Assembly: GCA_029167045.1 (NCBI GenBank)
Contig: JARFPK010000008.1
Span: 1-64,000 of the forward strand
Source: Candidatus Methanocrinis natronophilus
GTDB lineage: Archaea > Halobacteriota > Methanosarcinia > Methanotrichales > Methanotrichaceae
Direction: 5' to 3'
Length of the DNA: 64,000 bases
In this document: positions 51,702 through 61,997 of the stretch, piece after piece
Position numbering within the stretch: the stretch's first letter is position 1
Layout: the number at the start of each line of letters is the position of its first letter
Position numbers and translations under genes: made by a program
The notes under the pieces: model-generated
The model's input: the letters and a program-made list of their open reading frames with translations, nothing else
Told to the model about the DNA's origin: nothing
Databases searched by the model: none

Positions 51702-53692
51702 CCTGCGGACTGCCCTACGCCAACGGCCCCTGCCACATCGGCCACCTGAGGACTTACGTCCCCGCTGACATCTACGTCCGGGGGCAAAAGAAGATGGGTT
51801 ATCATCCCCTATTTATCTGCGGCTCCGACTCCCACGGGACCCCCATCGTCGTCAACGCCGAGGAGAGGGGTACGACCCCCGAAGAGCTCGTCTCCCTATA
51901 CCACGACCACTTCGACGACGTCTTTAGTCGGATGGGCGTGGAGTTCGACTACTTCGGAAATACCGACGATCCCTCCAACCACCGCCGGACCCGATCGATC
52001 GTCGAGGCCCTGATGGATGAGGGGCACGTCTACGAAAAGGATATCCAGCTCGCGTACTGCCCATCCTGCGACCGGTCCCTCCCCGATAGATACGTAGAGG
52101 GGACCTGCCCCTACTGCAGCTCCCCAGCCCGGGGAGACGAGTGCGACCAGGGGTGCGGCCGCCACCTGGAGCCCGGGGAGATCTCCGACCCCGTCTGCAA
52201 GGTCTGCGGCAGCAAGGCGGGTTACAGGACTCAGAAGCACTACTTCTTCCGGCTATCCGCCTTCAGCGACTTTCTCATCGACTACCTCCAGAACCTGGGG
52301 GGTACGGCGAACGCGAGAAACTATGCCCTGGAGTGGGTCAAGCAGGAGCTGAAGGACTGGTGCATCACCAGAAACCTCGACTGGGGGGTGAAGTTCCCCG
52401 GGAATGAAGATCTTGTCGTCTACGTATGGGTCGACGCCCCCATCGGCTACATATCCTTCACCGAAGAGTGGGCCCTTCGGGCAGAAGGCGATTGGGAGAG
52501 GTACTGGAGGAAGCCTTCGAGGATCGTCCACTTCATCGGAGGCGACATCGTCTACCACCACTGCATCTTCTGGCCGGCGATGCTGAAGGGGGCGGGCTAC
52601 ACCCTCCCCACCGCCGTCGTGGCGAGCGGGATGCTGAAGATCGACAACAAGACCTTCTCCAAGAGCCGGGGGTACGTCCTCTGGGTGATCGACGACTACC
52701 TGGAGCGGGGGCTCCATCCCGACCTCCTCCGCTACTACCTCGCCTCCTATACCTCCCATACCAAAGAGCTGAACTTCTCCTGGAAGATCTTCGCAGAGAA
52801 GGTAAACGGAGAGCTGGTGGGAGCCCTCGGAAACTTCGTCAACCGGGCCGTCACCTTCACCGCCAAGAACTTCGAGGGGACCGTCCCCGTGGGCAACCTC
52901 GACCCGGAGGTGACGGCGAAGATCGAAGCCGCCGTCGTCGAGGTGAAGGCGGCCCTGGCAGAGTGCGAGTTCAAGAAGCTCGCCGACGGGGCGATGGCCC
53001 TCGCAGACTACGGTAACGTCTACTTCCAGGCGAACGAGCCCTGGAAGCTCGCCAAGGTCGACCGGGTGAGGTGCGCCGCCGTCCTTAAGAACTGCCTCCA
53101 GATAGGAAAGGCGCTCTCGATCCTCTTCCAGCCGGTGATGCCCGATAAGATGGAGTCGGCGTGGAGGCAGCTGGGTCTATCGGGGGCCGCGGCAGAAGCC
53201 CTCTTCGACGACGCCCTCGTCCCGGTAGAGGAGGGGAGGAGGCTTGGGGTCCCCGAGCACATCTTCGATAAGATGGATGACTCGATGGTATCAGACCTTG
53301 AAGAGATATTCAAAAATAGGGTCGCAGGACTCGAAGGGAAGAAGGTAGAGGGAGGGGAAGAGAAGATGACCCCCATAAAGTTTGAAGATTTCAAGCGCCT
53401 AGACATCAGAATCGCTTCGGTCAAAGAGGCTGAGACGATCAAGGGCTCAGAGAAGCTACTGCGCCTGATCGTCGATATCGGATCTGAAGAGAGGCAGATA
53501 GTGGCCGGGATAGCGAAGAGCTACCGCCCCGAGGATCTGGTGGGTAGAAACATAGTCGTCCTCACAAACCTCGAGCCTGCCAGGCTCTTTGGAGTCGAGT
53601 CCCGGGGGATGCTCCTCGCAGGAGAACTGGACGGCTCCGCCGTCCTCCTCGCCCCGGAGAGGGAGACGCCCCCTGGGACGAAGATCCGTTGA
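51671..53692 (+). CDS. metG: Methionyl-tRNA synthetase
   Basis: A 673-residue class I synthetase. The HIGH motif is in [19 protein letters not shown] near residue 22, two zinc knuckles follow ([20 protein letters not shown] and CDQGCGRH ... CKVC), and [10 protein letters not shown] near residue 330 is the KMSKS equivalent. The C-terminal 100 residues form a Trbp111/EMAP-like tRNA-binding domain ([29 protein letters not shown]). The open frame extends to 51500, but homology begins at LVTCGLPY and a TTG at 51671 has AGGTG seven bases upstream, so it is taken as start. It partly overlaps the truncated NapH-like frame. Confidence 0.96.
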   Translation: MAPSEPPILVTCGLPYANGPCHIGHLRTYVPADIYVRGQKKMGYHPLFICGSDSHGTPIVVNAEERGTTPEELVSLYHDHFDDVFSRMGVEFDYFGNTDDPSNHRRTRSIVEALMDEGHVYEKDIQLAYCPSCDRSLPDRYVEGTCPYCSSPARGDECDQGCGRHLEPGEISDPVCKVCGSKAGYRTQKHYFFRLSAFSDFLIDYLQNLGGTANARNYALEWVKQELKDWCITRNLDWGVKFPGNEDLVVYVWVDAPIGYISFTEEWALRAEGDWERYWRKPSRIVHFIGGDIVYHHCIFWPAMLKGAGYTLPTAVVASGMLKIDNKTFSKSRGYVLWVIDDYLERGLHPDLLRYYLASYTSHTKELNFSWKIFAEKVNGELVGALGNFVNRAVTFTAKNFEGTVPVGNLDPEVTAKIEAAVVEVKAALAECEFKKLADGAMALADYGNVYFQANEPWKLAKVDRVRCAAVLKNCLQIGKALSILFQPVMPDKMESAWRQLGLSGAAAEALFDDALVPVEEGRRLGVPEHIFDKMDDSMVSDLEEIFKNRVAGLEGKKVEGGEEKMTPIKFEDFKRLDIRIASVKEAETIKGSEKLLRLIVDIGSEERQIVAGIAKSYRPEDLVGRNIVVLTNLEPARLFGVESRGMLLAGELDGSAVLLAPERETPPGTKIR

Positions 53693-53809
53693 ATCCGCCG
53701 GACGGGACGGGAGGAGATCGATCCTCTCGACCGATCCCGTCCCCGGAAGACTGATATCATCGAAGGACCATCTCGCCTGGAGGCGGCGGCTGGTGAGAGG
53801 GTCCGGACG

Positions 53810-53818
53810 TCTATAAGA
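53810..53818 (+). promoter_or_regulatory. TATA box of the atwA operon
   Basis: TCTATAAGA about 55 bases upstream of the atwA TTG start. A second candidate, GCTTTATGA, lies at 53841. The gap follows the metG stop by about 120 bases. Confidence 0.45.
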
Positions 53819-53871
53819 ATACACATAGAAATATAGATACGCTTTATGAAAAGATATGGGAGGTTTTGATA

Positions 53872-55602
53872 TTGCTCCAGGTTGAGAACTTATCCAAAGT
53901 ATACCAGATCAAAGACCGCCGGGTGGAGGCCCTAAAAGACGTGAGCTTCACCGCCGAGGATGGAGAGATCCTGGGCGTCGTAGGAAAGAGCGGCAGCGGC
54001 AAGAGCACCCTCATGAAGATCCTCCGGGGGGTCGAGACCTTCGACTCCGGCGAGATCGAGATCGACGGCCTCTCTATAACGCCGGAATCGGATCAGGGGG
54101 TTCTGACCAGGCAGAGGCAGATCACCGCCATCCACCTCCAGAGGGACTTTGGCCTCTGGACCGAGTCCGCCCTTAACAACGTGGCCAAGCGGGTCTACTC
54201 CCGGAAGACCGGCTACGAGACGATCCCTACAGAGTACGAACAGGAATACGAGGAGGTGATGTCGGAGGCGATGGAGTACCTCCAGGTGGTGGGGCTTGAT
54301 AAGAAGGCGAAGCAGCTCGCTACGATCCTCAGCGGCGGCGAGAAGCAGAGGCTCCTGATAGCAAGACAGCTCGCGAAGAAGCCAAAGCTCCTCCTCCTGG
54401 ACGAGCCGGCGACGATGGCATGCCCCGGTACGAAGCAGGAGGTCCTCGACGCCATAAAGAACGTCAACAGCAAGCTCGGGATCACCACCATCGTCGTATC
54501 CCACCTCCCGGAGGTCCACCGGTATCTGGCCAAGAGGTTGATCTGGCTCGACGGGGGAGAGATCCGGGAGGAGGGGGAGACGGAGGTGGTCCTGGATCGG
54601 TTCCTCTCCCTCCTCGGCGAGGCTGGCCCCCTCGTCCCGAGGCGGGACGCTCCCCCCGCCATCAGGGTCGTGGGGCTGCGAAAGAGGAACTACCTCGTCG
54701 GGACCGGAGAGGTCCTTAAGATCGAGGATCTGAACCTGGAGATAAGAGAGGGGGAGATCACCTCTCTGATAGGGGCCAGCGGCTCGGGGAAGACCACCCT
54801 CCTGAAGATCTTCCAGGGGATAGCCAAACCTGACGAGGGGGCGGTCTTCTACCGGCTCGGTGAAGGCTGGGTCGATATGGTGGAGTACTCCCGGGAGAGA
54901 ATGGAGGTCCGGAGGAACCTGGGGATAATGTACCAGGAGTTCGCCCTCATGCCCCGGGAGACGATCCTGGAGCAGATCGGCTACAAGATGGGGGTGAAGG
55001 GTCAGGACGTCATCGATCACGCCCGGGAGGTGGCAGAGGAGCTCGGGATCAGCGACAAGGTCCTAGACGTCATCTACACCCTCACCGATATGATGGAGGA
55101 GGATGCAAAAGCGGTCCTGGATAAGCTCGGCCTCACCACTGGGATCTTCAGCGAGCTTTTCCCGCGGTTTCCGGCGACGGAGGCGAAGAGGTACGCCGAG
55201 CCGATATTCCAGGTCATGGACCTGGACATATCGGTCCTGGACAAGTACCCCCATCAGCTCAGCGGTGGGGAGAAGGTGAGGGCGTCCCTCGCCCTGATCC
55301 TGGCGTCAAACCCAGGGATCCTCATCCTCGACGAACCCTTCGGCGACATCGACCCCATAACCCTTCGGGAGGTCTCCAACGCCATCAAGAGGATCAACGC
55401 CGAGCTGGAGACCACCATCCTCCTCGTAAGCCATCACGTCGACTTCGTCCGGGAGATATCCCACAGAGCGGTTCTCATCGACGCGGGGGCGGTATTGGCG
55501 GACGGCGACCCAGGAGAGGTCTGCGACCTCTTCATATCCAGGTGCGATGCTGCCTACCTAAAAGAGACCCCAAAGACGGCAGCCGCTCCGGGGAAGGCGT
55601 GA
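53872..55602 (+). CDS. atwA: Methyl-coenzyme M reductase activation protein A2 (AtwA)
   Basis: A 576-residue protein with two ABC ATPase domains. The first has GVVGKSGSGKSTLMKILRGV near residue 40 and LSGGEKQRLLIARQL near 152; the second IGASGSGKTTLLKIFQG near 300 and QLSGGEKVRASLAL near 462, with Walker B ILILDEPFGDIDP. There is no membrane part. This is component A2, which with the reductive components activates the Ni(I) cofactor F430 of methyl-CoM reductase at the cost of ATP; it is diagnostic of methanogens. A TTG at 53866 is in frame, but GGGAGG lies eight bases before the TTG at 53872. It heads an operon with rpa, radA and pgp. Confidence 0.93.
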   Translation: MLQVENLSKVYQIKDRRVEALKDVSFTAEDGEILGVVGKSGSGKSTLMKILRGVETFDSGEIEIDGLSITPESDQGVLTRQRQITAIHLQRDFGLWTESALNNVAKRVYSRKTGYETIPTEYEQEYEEVMSEAMEYLQVVGLDKKAKQLATILSGGEKQRLLIARQLAKKPKLLLLDEPATMACPGTKQEVLDAIKNVNSKLGITTIVVSHLPEVHRYLAKRLIWLDGGEIREEGETEVVLDRFLSLLGEAGPLVPRRDAPPAIRVVGLRKRNYLVGTGEVLKIEDLNLEIREGEITSLIGASGSGKTTLLKIFQGIAKPDEGAVFYRLGEGWVDMVEYSRERMEVRRNLGIMYQEFALMPRETILEQIGYKMGVKGQDVIDHAREVAEELGISDKVLDVIYTLTDMMEEDAKAVLDKLGLTTGIFSELFPRFPATEAKRYAEPIFQVMDLDISVLDKYPHQLSGGEKVRASLALILASNPGILILDEPFGDIDPITLREVSNAIKRINAELETTILLVSHHVDFVREISHRAVLIDAGAVLADGDPGEVCDLFISRCDAAYLKETPKTAAAPGKA

Positions 55603-55614
55603 AGGAGGGTTCCC

Positions 55615-56721
55615 ATGGACCAGGAGATCGGCGAGATCTACGACCAGATATCCGGCCAGATATCCCCCGAGGAGTTTGAAGTCCGGGTCGAGGAGAAGGT
55701 CTCGTTGATGGGGGAGCTCTGTGATCGGAGGACAGCGGCGATGCTCGTCGCCCGGGAGTTCGGCGAGATGGAGCTTAAGATCGACCGGATCAGGCCTGAG
55801 ACGGGCAAGGTCACCTTCCTGGGCAAGGTATTATCTTTATCGATGGTCCATGAGTTTCCACGAAGCGATGGGTCCTTCGGCAGGGTTGCCAACCTGTCGA
55901 TCGGCGACGAGACGGGGACGGTCCGTATCGTCCTCTGGGACGACCTGGTGGAGCCGGTGGCTAAAGGAGAGATAACCGTCGGCGAGACCTTCAGGGTGAG
56001 GGGGTTCACCCGGGAGGGATACTTCGGTACGGAGGTGACTGTGGACCGGGGCGGCCTGGAGGAGGTGGAGGCTGATATCGAGACGAGGGTCCAGCCTCAC
56101 AAGATCTCTGAGATAAGAGCCGACATGGGGGAGATCACCATCATCGCCCAGGTCATCGATCCAGGGGAGATAAGGCAGTTCGTGCGGCGGGACGGGACCG
56201 CGGGCCTCGTCCGTTCCGTCACCCTCGGCGACGACACCGGGAAGATCAGGCTCACCCTCTGGAATGAGATGGCAGAGATGGAGATCGAGGCGGGAGACAC
56301 CCTGGAGGTAGGAAACGCCCTCTCCCGAGAGAGGTACGGCCAGGTGGAGATCCAGGCTGGAGGTTACTCGACGGTGAGAAAGAGCGAGGTAGCCGTCGAC
56401 TATCAGGAGAAGATCACCCCCGTATCCGAGGTCGAGGCGGGATCGACCTACAGCATATCCGGATTCGTCACCGGCCTGGGGGATGTCCGGGAGTTCCAGC
56501 GGGACGACGGGACCATAGGCAGAGTCGCCAACATCTACGTCTCCGACGATACGGGGCGGGTTAGGGTAGCCCTCTGGAACGATCACGTCAATCTGATCGA
56601 GAAGATCGACCTCGGCTCCCGGATCGATATCTCTGACTGCCTCGCAAGATCCGGGTGGAACGGCGAGCTGGAGCTCTCCTGCGGTTGGAGGAGCAGGGTT
56701 ACTTTCGCCCCGCCCGAGTAA
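55615..56721 (+). CDS. Replication protein A, three-OB-fold single-strand DNA-binding protein
   Basis: A 368-residue RPA. Three OB folds repeat the same pattern: [20 protein letters not shown] (about residue 85), [20 protein letters not shown] (about 190) and [20 protein letters not shown] (about 300), each followed by V-R-[IV]-x-LW-[DN]. There is no zinc finger. It coats single-stranded DNA in replication and repair. It begins 12 bases after atwA behind GGAGGG and precedes radA, so methyl-CoM reductase activation and recombination genes share a transcript, probably by chance of operon growth. Confidence 0.94.
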   Translation: MDQEIGEIYDQISGQISPEEFEVRVEEKVSLMGELCDRRTAAMLVAREFGEMELKIDRIRPETGKVTFLGKVLSLSMVHEFPRSDGSFGRVANLSIGDETGTVRIVLWDDLVEPVAKGEITVGETFRVRGFTREGYFGTEVTVDRGGLEEVEADIETRVQPHKISEIRADMGEITIIAQVIDPGEIRQFVRRDGTAGLVRSVTLGDDTGKIRLTLWNEMAEMEIEAGDTLEVGNALSRERYGQVEIQAGGYSTVRKSEVAVDYQEKITPVSEVEAGSTYSISGFVTGLGDVREFQRDDGTIGRVANIYVSDDTGRVRVALWNDHVNLIEKIDLGSRIDISDCLARSGWNGELELSCGWRSRVTFAPPE

Positions 56722-56770
56722 AGGGGTTAAGGTTGAGAAGGGTCTTTTGATCCATTGGGATTGGTTGAGT

Positions 56771-57718
56771 ATGGCTGAGATATTACTGGAAGATCTCTCC
56801 GGGGTGGGTCCTGCCACGGCGGAGAAGCTCAGGGAGGCGGGGTTTGCCAGCGTCGAGGCTCTGGCGGTGGCGTCGCAGTCGACAGCGGCGAAGATCATCG
56901 CCTCCGCCCGGCAGGCAGCGGACATCGGCGGCTTTGAGACCGGCGACCAGGTGATGGAGCGAAGAAAGCTCGTCGGGAAGGTGACGACTGGGAGCGAGAC
57001 CTTCGACGCCCTGATGGGAGGGGGTTTTGAGACCCAGTCGATCGTGGAGCTGTACGGCGAGTTTGGGTCCGGGAAGACCCAGGTGGCCCACCAGGTGGCG
57101 GTGAACGTCCAACTCCCGGGAGAACTGGGGGGGCTCGAGGGGTCGGTCATAATCATCGATACCGAGAACACCTTCAGGCCCGAGAGGGTCCTCCAGATGG
57201 TGGAGGGGCTCTCCCCCTCTCCCGACCCGGAGAGACCTTGGGACCCCGAGGAGTTTCTGAAGAACATGCACGTAGCAAGAGCCTACAACTCCAACCACCA
57301 GATCCTCCTCGCCGAGTCCGCCATCGACCTAGCCGAGAAGCTCAGAAAGTCGGGAAGGCCGGTGAGGCTCCTCGTCGTCGACTCCCTCACCGCTCACTTC
57401 CGAGCGGAGTACGTCGGTCGGGGGACCCTGGCCGACCGGCAGCAGAAGCTCAACAAGCACCTCCACGCCCTGATGCGCTTCGCCGACCTGAACAACGCCC
57501 TGGTCCTGGTGACGAACCAGGTGATGGCCAAGCCTGACGCCTTCTTCGGCGACCCTACAAAGCCGGTGGGCGGCCACATCGTCGGCCACACCGCTACCTT
57601 CAGGATATACCTGCGAAAGTCCAAGGGCGATAAAAGGATCGCAAGGCTCATCGACTCCCCCAACCTCCCCGACGGCGAGGCGGTCTTCTCGGTGACGACG
57701 CCGGGGGTGATGGATTGA
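56771..57718 (+). CDS. radA: DNA recombinase RadA
   Basis: A 315-residue RecA/Rad51-family recombinase. A helix-hairpin-helix N-terminal domain ([20 protein letters not shown]) leads to the ATPase core: Walker [15 protein letters not shown] near residue 95, Walker [20 protein letters not shown] near 200, and [33 protein letters not shown] is the usual C-terminal segment. It drives strand exchange in homologous repair. The ATG at 56771 is chosen over a longer frame from 56747 because it gives the family's standard N-terminus. The stop overlaps the pgp TTG start. Confidence 0.97.
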   Translation: MAEILLEDLSGVGPATAEKLREAGFASVEALAVASQSTAAKIIASARQAADIGGFETGDQVMERRKLVGKVTTGSETFDALMGGGFETQSIVELYGEFGSGKTQVAHQVAVNVQLPGELGGLEGSVIIIDTENTFRPERVLQMVEGLSPSPDPERPWDPEEFLKNMHVARAYNSNHQILLAESAIDLAEKLRKSGRPVRLLVVDSLTAHFRAEYVGRGTLADRQQKLNKHLHALMRFADLNNALVLVTNQVMAKPDAFFGDPTKPVGGHIVGHTATFRIYLRKSKGDKRIARLIDSPNLPDGEAVFSVTTPGVMD

Positions 57719-58395
57719 TCCGGGCCGTAGCCATCGACATCGACGGGACGATCACCGACGATAAGAGGCTTCTATCCCCGGTGGCGGTGGAGGCGGTCAG
57801 CAGGCTCAACGCCCTCACCGAGGTGATCCTGGTGACGGGGAACGTCCACTGCTTCAGCAGGGCGGTGGCGGTCCTCCTGGGGACGTCCAAGACCTTCATC
57901 GCCGAGAACGGCGGCGTCGTATCCTGGGGCGAAGGGGATATGGAGCTCTTATCCGACCCTGCCATCTGCCAGGAGGCGTACCGCAGCCTAAAGGAGGTCT
58001 ACCCCGTAAAGAAGAAGGACTCCAGGTACAGGATCACCGATCTCGTCGTCGAGGCGGGCTTCGACCTCGAGGAGGCGGCGTCCCTCCTGGAGAGATGGAA
58101 GATCCCCGCCGACCTCGTAGACAGCGGGTTTGCCGTCCACATCAAAGATCGGATGGTAAACAAGGGGACGGCCCTGACGAAGGTGATGGAGAGGCTCGGC
58201 CTCTCCAGGGAGGAGGTGGCGGCCGTCGGCGACAGCAAGAGCGACCTTCCCATGTTCAGGGTCGCGGGGTTTCGAGCCTCCGTCGGAAACGCCGTTTCGG
58301 AGCTTAAGGAGGAGTCCGACTACGTATCAGACCAGGATTTCGGTCCAGGGTTCTCCGATATAGTCGATTTCATGGCGAGAGAAGATATGATCTGA
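57715..58395 (+). CDS. Phosphoglycolate phosphatase, archaeal HAD type
   Basis: A 226-residue HAD phosphatase. [19 protein letters not shown] has the nucleophile Asp and the acid/base Asp, [15 protein letters not shown] the motif II region, [19 protein letters not shown] the motif III Lys, and [18 protein letters not shown] motif IV. The C2-cap sequence fits the archaeal phosphoglycolate phosphatase family, which clears 2-phosphoglycolate, for example from DNA end repair. TTG start overlapping the radA stop (TTGA). Confidence 0.9.
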   Translation: MIRAVAIDIDGTITDDKRLLSPVAVEAVSRLNALTEVILVTGNVHCFSRAVAVLLGTSKTFIAENGGVVSWGEGDMELLSDPAICQEAYRSLKEVYPVKKKDSRYRITDLVVEAGFDLEEAASLLERWKIPADLVDSGFAVHIKDRMVNKGTALTKVMERLGLSREEVAAVGDSKSDLPMFRVAGFRASVGNAVSELKEESDYVSDQDFGPGFSDIVDFMAREDMI

Positions 58396-58427
58396 CCCCG
58401 AGCACCTCTCCCGGGCGGTTCTTGATC

Positions 58428-58865
58428 TCATCCATCCCCTCTCTCTCCCGACCCCTCATCCTCCGATCCGTCCGCTTCCGCCATCCTCTTCAGGATCCGG
58501 GCCCAGTTCGCCTCGCATACGATCCACCACCCCAGGGTCTCCTTCGCAAACTCCCTGGCTGCGGGGCAGAAGGCGTCGACGGCCAGGTGGTAGGGCATCT
58601 CCTGGAGGGGCGGGTGGAGGGGGTATCGGGTGCAGGTCTTCGGCCTGACGGAGTAGATGGTGCACCCCCTATCTTCGGAGTCGTAGAAGGGGCAGGGCTG
58701 CCGGAGGGCCCAGGCCTTAGCGTCTCTCTCGTAGCTACAGAGGGTCTTCAGCCTCTTGATAGACCATCCTAGGTGGCCCGATATCCGCTCCATATCTTCC
58801 CCGTCGAGGTAGAGCCCCCCCCCGGGGGAGTAGCAGCACCTGCCGCACCCGGCGCACCGAAACCT
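58428..58865 (-). CDS. YkgJ-type Fe-S/zinc cysteine-cluster protein, start unresolved
   Basis: The frame from 58865 reads RFRCAGCGRCCYSPGGGLYL, then DGEDMERISGHLGW, and further CPFYDSEDRGCTIYSVRPKT with CTRYPLHPP, the CxxCxxCC...C...C pattern of the YkgJ (CxxCxxCC) family; ligand identity is unsettled. The first ordinary start codon is an ATG at 58793, which would remove the essential Cys cluster. The open frame continues to at least 59244 without ATG, GTG or TTG, so either a rare start codon is used or a nearby indel hides the start. A run of nine G (minus strand) at 58815-58823 is a possible error site. It converges on pgp. Confidence 0.65.
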   Translation of the reverse strand, partial: RFRCAGCGRCCYSPGGGLYLDGEDMERISGHLGWSIKRLKTLCSYERDAKAWALRQPCPFYDSEDRGCTIYSVRPKTCTRYPLHPPLQEMPYHLAVDAFCPAAREFAKETLGWWIVCEANWARILKRMAEADGSEDEGSGERGDG

Positions 58866-59244
58866 CTCCCAGAATAGGTCCGCCCCCCAGGACGTCCCTC
58901 CCGGGTCCCGGCGATCCTTGGCGGGGAGGGGTATGGCTATATCGAAGGGCTCCGTCTCGCCCCGGTCTATGGTCCGGTGCTGCTCCTCCCGCTTAGACTC
59001 AGACCAGTGGGCTCTTCTCTTCAGGAGATCTCTATGAAGGCCTGCCCTTTTTATCTCGACACAATCTCTCGCAGACCGGAGGTGGCAGAGCCTCTTAGCA
59101 TCGGTGAGGGGATCCGGGGGCGAGGGTTTGCGCCCCTTCCTTTGATGGGACTTTTTCGGAATTGAGACCGCCGCCTTTGGACAGATGGGGTTTCTATTGA
59201 GCCTCGCCGTCAGTAAGATGCAACCAGGGGCGATATAGAGATCC

Positions 59245-60120
59245 TCACCTCTTCCAGGAGATCTTATCGCTTTTGATCTTGATGACCCCCTCCTTATTCA
59301 AGATCCGGGCGATCTCCTCCGCCGCCCCCGACCCGTCCACCATCATGACGAAGTCGTCCATATCCTCTTCGAAGACGAGGAGGTCTGCGAACTCTTCCAT
59401 CTCGATCTTCGCCCCGCTCTCCGGCGGATCGATGAGCCTCTCCATAGTCATCCCGATGGAGGAGATCTTGTAGTACTCTATGGGGTACTCATCTATGAAC
59501 TCGTCCTCGAGGTTCTTAGCGAGGGGCGCCGTCATCTCATCTAGGCGGAGATCGACCCATTTCTCCAGCCTGACCGTCAGGAGAGACCTGGCCAGCTCGT
59601 CGTCGGGGTCGACCTCTTCTGCGTCGACGGGAATCCTTAGGACCGGATCGTCCCCCATCTCTGCCTTCGCACCTCCATGGAGGTCGATCTCGTTGAGCTG
59701 GAGGGCGTCCCCCATGAACTGGATCGCCTCGAGCATCTCCAGGAGGTCCCTGGCCCTCTCCACCGCCCCGGTGGGAGAGGGGTACCCCTCCAAGGGCACA
59801 GCGGCACCGTCCCCCAGAAAACCGGCCATCCTCTCCATCTTCTCCTTCCAGGATGGGTCCAGAAGAGAGAGATAAAGATCTGTGAAACCCTCCGCCTCAA
59901 CCCCCTCGGCGAGGGCGGCCTTGAGAGCCACTATGTAGCGGTCGTAGACCTCGAACTCCTCGATCCGTTCCCTCAGCTCGCTCTCTTTCCCCTCGAGATA
60001 GATGGCGCTCTCCACGGAGGCGGATATCACCGGCTTCAGATCGACCTTCACGCCGGCCCCCTTGAGGTGGGCTGCTATGTCGGCGGCCTCAAACTCGTCG
60101 TATTCACCTAGCTTGAACAT
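59245..60120 (-). CDS. Conserved hypothetical protein, acidic
   Basis: Not recognised. The 291-residue protein begins MFKLGEYDEFEAADIAAHLK and continues GAGVKVDLKPVISASVES, an N-terminal alpha-beta domain that resembles small ACT- or DUF2007-like folds in pattern only. The rest is acidic and helical, with FADLLVFEEDMDDFVMMVDG near the end and a final lysine-rich strand. No membrane segment or catalytic motif is seen. ATG preceded by CCTCCTCCTG, without an evident ribosome site; GTTAAATAAAA about 25 bases upstream could be a TATA element and the transcript leaderless. Confidence 0.7.
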   Translation of the reverse strand: MFKLGEYDEFEAADIAAHLKGAGVKVDLKPVISASVESAIYLEGKESELRERIEEFEVYDRYIVALKAALAEGVEAEGFTDLYLSLLDPSWKEKMERMAGFLGDGAAVPLEGYPSPTGAVERARDLLEMLEAIQFMGDALQLNEIDLHGGAKAEMGDDPVLRIPVDAEEVDPDDELARSLLTVRLEKWVDLRLDEMTAPLAKNLEDEFIDEYPIEYYKISSIGMTMERLIDPPESGAKIEMEEFADLLVFEEDMDDFVMMVDGSGAAEEIARILNKEGVIKIKSDKISWKR

Positions 60121-60244
60121 CAGGAGGAGGTAGGCAGGGGTTTTATTTAACGGATTTGGGAGAAAGACAGGCAGATTCCTTCATTCTGGAGGGGCTTCGG
60201 GGAGGAACGGCCTTCGAAAAAACCGGGGAAAAAAGATGAAAGGG

Positions 60245-60303
60245 GCGGATCGTAGCGATCCGTCCTGGACGGCCCGGTGGGAGGGCGGCGCCCTCCCACC
60301 GGG
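60245..60303 (-). terminator. Double hairpin terminator after the OFA transporter
   Basis: Two adjacent stem-loops lie just past the transporter stop on the minus strand. The first (60273-60303) has a perfect 14-pair stem, CCCGGTGGGAGGGC with its complement around a three-base loop. The second (60245-60261) is a seven-pair stem, CGGATCG around TAG. Reading on the minus strand, a run of six T follows (about 60228-60233). This is a strong intrinsic-type terminator or 3'-end structure. Confidence 0.7.
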
Positions 60304-60345
60304 GATCAAGCCATCGAGCTGTATCCATGCCTTTCGATCTTTGGC

Positions 60346-61611
60346 TCACTCTCCCGCATGTACCGGGGGCTTCATCAGGGTGAAGGAGACGATCATCCCC
60401 AACACGGCCAAGGCCGCCACGATCAGGAAGAAGGGCTGGTAGGCGCCGAGGAGGTCCCTGGCCTGGGCGGAGACGACTCCACCGATGATGGCGCCGGCAC
60501 CGTAGGCGGTGAAGACGAGGCCGTAGTTCTTGGCGTTGTCCTTCATCCCGAAGTAGCTCGCCGTAGCCGTCGGGGCGATGGCAAGCCAGCCGCCTAGACA
60601 GCCCCAAAGTATGGCGAAACTGATGATGTACGCATAGCCTGAAGAGTAGAAAGAGTACATCAATAGACTAGCGAACAGGATGAGGACGTAAGTAAGCATC
60701 GCGGTATTCCGCGGAGTTAACTTGTCAGTTAGAGATCCGAATATCGGCCTCCCAGCTCCATTAAAGATAGCAAACGGCAATATCAGCATGAAAACCAGAG
60801 CTGGATCCCATCCAGCCTTTTCGAATACCTCCCCGCCTACGGGACCGGATATCCCTATGGCTGTCAGGCCAGCGAGAGCCCCGATGGTGTAGCAGAGCCA
60901 GAGGCCGATGAAGGTCTTCGTCTTGGTCATCTCATGCCGCATGAAGTCGACCTTCTTGGCGGCACCGGCAGCGGGAGCTGGCGGTGTCCAGCCCGCAGGC
61001 TTCCATCCTGCCGGCGGGAACTTGAGGAGCATGGACAGGATCACCGTTATGATGATGAACGCGATGCCAAAGGCCCTCATGATGTCCATTATTCCCCAGC
61101 CAGCATCCAGCATAAACTTGCTAGAATACGAGATTATCGCCGAAGAGAAGCCGAAGCCCAGGACTGTCAATCCTATTGCAAGGCCACGCCTGTCAGGGAA
61201 CCACTGGGCTGAGGTGGCGATGGGCGCACCATAGGCTATTCCCACCCCCAGACCGCCGATTATCCCGTAGAGGGGTATCAGCATAAAGGGGGACGAGGCG
61301 AAGGAGGCCGCGAGCCAGCCGATGCCGCATAGGGCACCGCCTATCATGCAGACCTTTGCCGGACCCATCTTCTGGATGTACGGGCCCGCGAGGGGCATCG
61401 TCAGGGCGAACATCGCCAGGAAGACGATGAAAGGCCAGGTCATCTCCATCGCCGTAGGCTCCAGACCGAGGGTTTTAAAGTGTTCTACTAATGGAACTCT
61501 CAATACACCGTAAGCATAAATGGCACCCAGACAGAGCTGGATTGTCAATCCTGTTACTACTATTCCCCACCGCCCTCCCGGCGGCTCCTTGGATCCAACA
61601 TGTTCTGCCAT
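60346..61611 (-). CDS. OFA-family major facilitator transporter
   Basis: A 421-residue protein with 12 predicted helices. It begins RWGIVVTGLTIQLCLGAIYA followed by YGVLRVPL, the OFA (oxalate/formate antiporter) helix-1 motif. GIIGGLGVGIAYGAPIATSA and WFPDRRGLAIGLTVLGFGFS are the typical helix 4-5 segments, and the second half has FGSLTDKLTPRNTAMLTYVL. Substrates in this family are small carboxylates; in a methanogen a monocarboxylate is likely, but the sequence cannot decide. ATG 61611 is chosen, with GAGGGTG eight bases upstream. It is divergent from the carbonic anhydrase gene, separated by about 390 bases. Confidence 0.9.
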   Translation of the reverse strand: MAEHVGSKEPPGGRWGIVVTGLTIQLCLGAIYAYGVLRVPLVEHFKTLGLEPTAMEMTWPFIVFLAMFALTMPLAGPYIQKMGPAKVCMIGGALCGIGWLAASFASSPFMLIPLYGIIGGLGVGIAYGAPIATSAQWFPDRRGLAIGLTVLGFGFSSAIISYSSKFMLDAGWGIMDIMRAFGIAFIIITVILSMLLKFPPAGWKPAGWTPPAPAAGAAKKVDFMRHEMTKTKTFIGLWLCYTIGALAGLTAIGISGPVGGEVFEKAGWDPALVFMLILPFAIFNGAGRPIFGSLTDKLTPRNTAMLTYVLILFASLLMYSFYSSGYAYIISFAILWGCLGGWLAIAPTATASYFGMKDNAKNYGLVFTAYGAGAIIGGVVSAQARDLLGAYQPFFLIVAALAVLGMIVSFTLMKPPVHAGE

Positions 61612-61756
61612 AAATCCGACACCCTCATTCAATAACCTTCAATTCTCATTCGATATGAACTATCGAAAGATCTTTCCCAAAATGGCGTCTCCCTCCAAGA
61701 GAACGTCATAGCAGAGATTGTTTAGGTTTGATAATAAGCGTATCTTATCTATTTAA

Positions 61757-61974
61757 AATTAGCGCTAATTATCTTTATAATAAGCTAAGGATATCAGGAC
61801 CGCCCTCTTAGCCCGGCTTTATCACCCCGGCGATACCTTGGGTGGAGGCGAAGGAGATCTCGACCCCTCAGGGAACGATGAGATTATAAATAGTTTATAT
61901 TAATTTCTCCCATCCAAGAAGCCTATTATATCTAGCGCCATTATGAAAATAACATGGTCATTGATCATAATGGC
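61757..61974. promoter_or_regulatory. Two dyad symmetries between OFA transporter and carbonic anhydrase
   Basis: AATTAGCGCTAATT (61757-61770) is a perfect 14-base palindrome. GCCATTATGA (61937-61946) and TCATAATGGC (61965-61974) are perfect ten-base inverted arms 18 bases apart, just before the carbonic anhydrase start at 61998. TATA-like elements lie at about 61894-61903 (TTTATATTAA) and 61925-61932 (TATTATAT). The first dyad suits an operator; the second could be an operator or a leader hairpin. The rest of the 61612-61997 gap holds no gene. Confidence 0.55.
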
Positions 61975-61997
61975 TTTTATCTTAGAAGGTAGGTTAG

